Assembly: GCF_000975155.1 (NCBI RefSeq)
Contig: NZ_BBRG01000001.1
Coordinates: 603,999 to 667,998, forward strand
DNA: 64,000 nucleotides
DNA from: Demequina globuliformis
Lineage (GTDB): Bacteria > Actinomycetota > Actinomycetes > Actinomycetales > Demequinaceae
Reading direction: 5' to 3'
Positions 61,762-64,000 of this stretch are shown piece after piece (positions within the stretch are counted from its first letter, which is position 1; each line of letters begins with the position of its first letter). Made by a program: the position numbers and the translations under genes. Below the pieces are notes generated by a model. The model did no database searches. It saw nothing but the letters and a program-made list of their open reading frames with translations, and was not told the origin of the DNA.

Positions 61762-63840
61762 GTGGCTCGCAACATTTACATCGCATCGGCAGAAGGCGAC
61801 ACCGGGAAATCCACGGTGGCCCTGGGAATCACCGCGCTGTTGGCGCGCACGGTCACGCGCGTGGGGGTGTTCCGACCCGTGGCCCGCGTCGCGGACGGGT
61901 CCGACTATGTCCTTGACCTGTTGTTGGGGCACGACGGCGTGGACTTGTCCTACGACGAGGCAGTCGGCGTCACGTACGAGGATGTTCACCGCGACCCCGA
62001 TGCGGCGCTCGCGACCATCGTGTCCCGCTACCACGAGGTTGAGCGCAAGTGCGATGCCGTCGTGATTGTCGGCACGGACTACACCGATGTCTCTGCCGCC
62101 GCAGAACTCGAGTTCAATGCCCGCATCGCGGCGAACCTCGCCGCCCCCGTCGCCCTCGTTGTACACGGCCGCGAGCGCACTCCGCGCGAAGTGGCGCGCG
62201 TCGTCGAACAAGCACGCAACGAACTGACCGACTCGCACGCGCGGGTCGCTGCAGTGTTCGCCAACCGCTGCGACCCCGACCAACTCGATGCCGTGCGCGA
62301 CGCACTCCCGGCGGAGCTCGCCATGGGTGCGCTGCCCGAGGATCCCCTGCTGGTTGCGCCGCACCTTGGCCAACTGGTGGAGGCGGTCGACGGCGAACTC
62401 ATCGCTGGTGACCCAGCGTTGCTGTCGCGCGAGGTCCGCAAGGTGCTCGTGGGCGCGATGACTGCGGAGAACCTACTCGAACACCTCCGCGACGACGCGG
62501 TCGTGATCACGCCCGGCGACCGCTCGGATGCCCTCATGACGCTACTGACAGCCCACGGCGCTGAGGGCTTCCCGACGTTGTCAGGGATCATCCTGAACGG
62601 CGGGCTCGAGCCCTCACCCACCGTGACCCGGCTCCTCACCGGCACGGGCTCCGCACTTCCGATTGTGCGCACCGACCTAGGCACGTTTGAGACCGCCAAC
62701 CGGTGCTGGAACACCCGCGGGCGGCTCTCGCGCGAGTCCGCCATCAAGGTTGACCTCGCGCTCAGCCTGTTTGATCGCAACGTGGACACCGAGGCGTTGG
62801 CGCGCCTGCTCGACGTGGCGAGGACCGACGTCGTGACACCCCTGATGTTCGAGTACGACCTCCTGGACCGCGCGCGCTCAAGCCGCAAGCACATCGTGTT
62901 GCCCGAGGGCAACGACGATCGCATTCTGCGAGCCGCCTCGACCTTGCTCACCCGAGACGTGGTGGATCTCACCATCCTGGGCACGGAGTCGGCGCTACGC
63001 CAACGCGCAGCTGAACTCGGCATCGACATTGAGGCCGCCCGGATCATCTCCCCAGAGGACCCGGAGCTCGTGGAGCGCTTCGCCGCGCGCTACGCAGAGG
63101 TACGGGCCTCCAAGGGTGTCACCGTGGAACAGGCCCGCGAGCTTGTCCAAGACGTGAGCTACTTCGGCACCATGATGGTGCAAGAGGGGCTCGCCGACGG
63201 CATGGTCTCCGGAGCAGCGCACACCACCGCGCACACCATCACGCCATCGTTCAGGGTCATCAAAACGGCGCCAGGAGTGGGCGTGGTGTCGTCGGTGTTC
63301 TTCATGTGCCTGGCCGACCGCGTCCTCGTGTACGGCGACTGCGCCGTCAACCCCGATCCCACGGCAGAACAACTCGCCGACATCGCCATCTCCTCCGCTG
63401 AGACGGCTCAGCAGTTCCACATCCAGCCCCGCGTCGCAATGCTGTCCTACTCCACGGGCGAGTCCGGCTCGGGCCAGGATGTCGACAAGGTGCGCGAGGC
63501 AACGCGGATCGTCAAGGAGCGCCGTCCCGACCTCCTGGTTGACGGGCCCATGCAATACGACGCCGCCGTTGAGCCGTCCGTCGCACGCTCGAAGGCGCCT
63601 GACTCGCCGGTCGCAGGGCAGGCCACCGTATTGGTGTTCCCCGACCTCAACACGGGCAACAACACGTACAAGGCAGTGCAGCGTTCGGCTGGCGCCGTCG
63701 CCGTCGGCCCAGTCCTTCAGGGCCTGCGCAAGCCGGTGAACGACCTCTCTCGCGGCGCCCTTGTCCAAGACATCGTCAATACTGTCGCTATCACTGCGAT
63801 CCAGGCGCAGGGTCTGGACGCCAAGGAGGAAAACGCGTGA
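61762..63840 (+). CDS. pta: Phosphate acetyltransferase, long form
   Basis: The 692-residue protein interconverts acetyl-CoA and acetyl-phosphate. It has the long-form three-domain layout: an N-terminal P-loop/BioD-like domain (ASAEGDTGKSTVALG, 9-23), a DRTGG domain (about 215-330) and the catalytic PTA domain (about 370-690: HIVLPEGNDDRILRAAS, GMVSGAAHTTAHTITP, FPDLNTGNNTYKAVQRS). GTG at 61762 follows AAAGGATGG. It overlaps ackA by GTGA, the usual acetate-overflow operon. Confidence 0.96.
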   Translation: MARNIYIASAEGDTGKSTVALGITALLARTVTRVGVFRPVARVADGSDYVLDLLLGHDGVDLSYDEAVGVTYEDVHRDPDAALATIVSRYHEVERKCDAVVIVGTDYTDVSAAAELEFNARIAANLAAPVALVVHGRERTPREVARVVEQARNELTDSHARVAAVFANRCDPDQLDAVRDALPAELAMGALPEDPLLVAPHLGQLVEAVDGELIAGDPALLSREVRKVLVGAMTAENLLEHLRDDAVVITPGDRSDALMTLLTAHGAEGFPTLSGIILNGGLEPSPTVTRLLTGTGSALPIVRTDLGTFETANRCWNTRGRLSRESAIKVDLALSLFDRNVDTEALARLLDVARTDVVTPLMFEYDLLDRARSSRKHIVLPEGNDDRILRAASTLLTRDVVDLTILGTESALRQRAAELGIDIEAARIISPEDPELVERFAARYAEVRASKGVTVEQARELVQDVSYFGTMMVQEGLADGMVSGAAHTTAHTITPSFRVIKTAPGVGVVSSVFFMCLADRVLVYGDCAVNPDPTAEQLADIAISSAETAQQFHIQPRVAMLSYSTGESGSGQDVDKVREATRIVKERRPDLLVDGPMQYDAAVEPSVARSKAPDSPVAGQATVLVFPDLNTGNNTYKAVQRSAGAVAVGPVLQGLRKPVNDLSRGALVQDIVNTVAITAIQAQGLDAKEENA

Positions 63841-64000
63841 GCGTCAACTACGTGGGGGTCGCGCTGGTCCTCAATTGCGGCTCCAGTTCCATCAAGTACC
63901 AAGTGGTCGACACCACGAAGGACGAGCCACTCACGGTCGGCCTGGTCGAGCGAGTGACGAACCACGCCGAAGGCGTCCAGGAGATCATCGCCTCGCTGGA
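63837..64000 (+). CDS. ackA: Acetate kinase, N-terminal part
   Basis: The first 54 codons are in the window and the rest lies beyond the right edge. GTG at 63837 overlaps the pta stop and has AAGGAGG 8 nt upstream. The start of the acetokinase fold is clear: VLNCGSSSIKYQVVD, with the Asn and Ser residues that bind Mg-ATP and acetyl-phosphate. It makes ATP and acetate from acetyl-phosphate delivered by Pta. Confidence 0.93.
   Translation, partial: MSVNYVGVALVLNCGSSSIKYQVVDTTKDEPLTVGLVERVTNHAEGVQEIIASL

Overview
The window is chromosomal DNA of a high-GC Gram-positive bacterium, almost certainly an actinomycete and most likely of the order Micrococcales (a Cellulomonas/Demequina-like lineage is my best guess from gene content, not a proof). 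The reasons are the GC-rich codon use, frequent GTG/TTG starts, apparently leaderless genes, and actinobacterial neighbourhoods: sucCD next to a PerM/DUF6350 protein and purN-purH, DUF3017 beside purH, Mrp beside an MgtE-N/CBS protein and DUF1003, DUF3817 beside guaA, and a MocR regulator. I see no phage, plasmid, IS, tRNA, rRNA or CRISPR.

Layout. 1-12 kb: end of an M24 peptidase, a thioredoxin-CcdA fusion, an LLM oxidoreductase, a divergent MocR/PLP-decarboxylase pair, an MgtE-N/CBS protein with DUF1003, Mrp, and a divergent galactokinase-like protein. 12-19.6 kb: glyA-folD-xthA behind a ZTP riboswitch, an acyltransferase, GNAT, CDP-alcohol phosphotransferase, purU and a GT2 glycosyltransferase. 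19.6-28.2 kb: an eight-gene operon for GlcNAc or chito-oligosaccharides (ROK repressor, ABC binding protein, two permeases, GH3 enzyme, ROK kinase, nagB, nagA) with a clear ROK operator. 28.4-30.6 kb: a secreted lipoprotein and a secreted FG-GAP protein with an AT-richer look. 30.6-46.1 kb: central metabolism (mdh, icd, purH, purN, sucD, sucC, ldh) mixed with acyltransferases, an aquaporin, PerM and an L,D-transpeptidase. 46.4-64 kb: PcrA helicase, two diguanylate cyclases, a NarL-type two-component system facing a PspC protein, a Stealth sugar-phosphate transferase, the operon GGDEF-SURF1-DUF3817-guaA, and pta-ackA cut by the window edge.

How it fits together. One-carbon and purine metabolism recur (glyA, folD, purU, purN, purH, guaA), with the ZTP riboswitch sensing purine/folate stress. 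The sugar operon delivers fructose-6-phosphate; mdh, icd and sucCD supply the TCA cycle, while ldh and pta-ackA point to fermentative overflow. No ABC ATPase is encoded with the sugar transporter, so a shared MsiK-type ATPase elsewhere is expected.

The least explained content is non-coding. Six intergenic hairpin elements share one plan (two arms of about 25 nt around a 12-nt loop, with two interchangeable arm types), and two of them form a 224-bp mirrored composite around a perfect 21-bp palindrome. There is also a second palindrome family (two copies), a 26-bp minisatellite fused to one hairpin, a perfect 48-bp palindrome between convergent genes, and a strongly over-represented octamer GCCGATGC/GCATCGGC. 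One large acyltransferase gene appears to start at an ATC codon.
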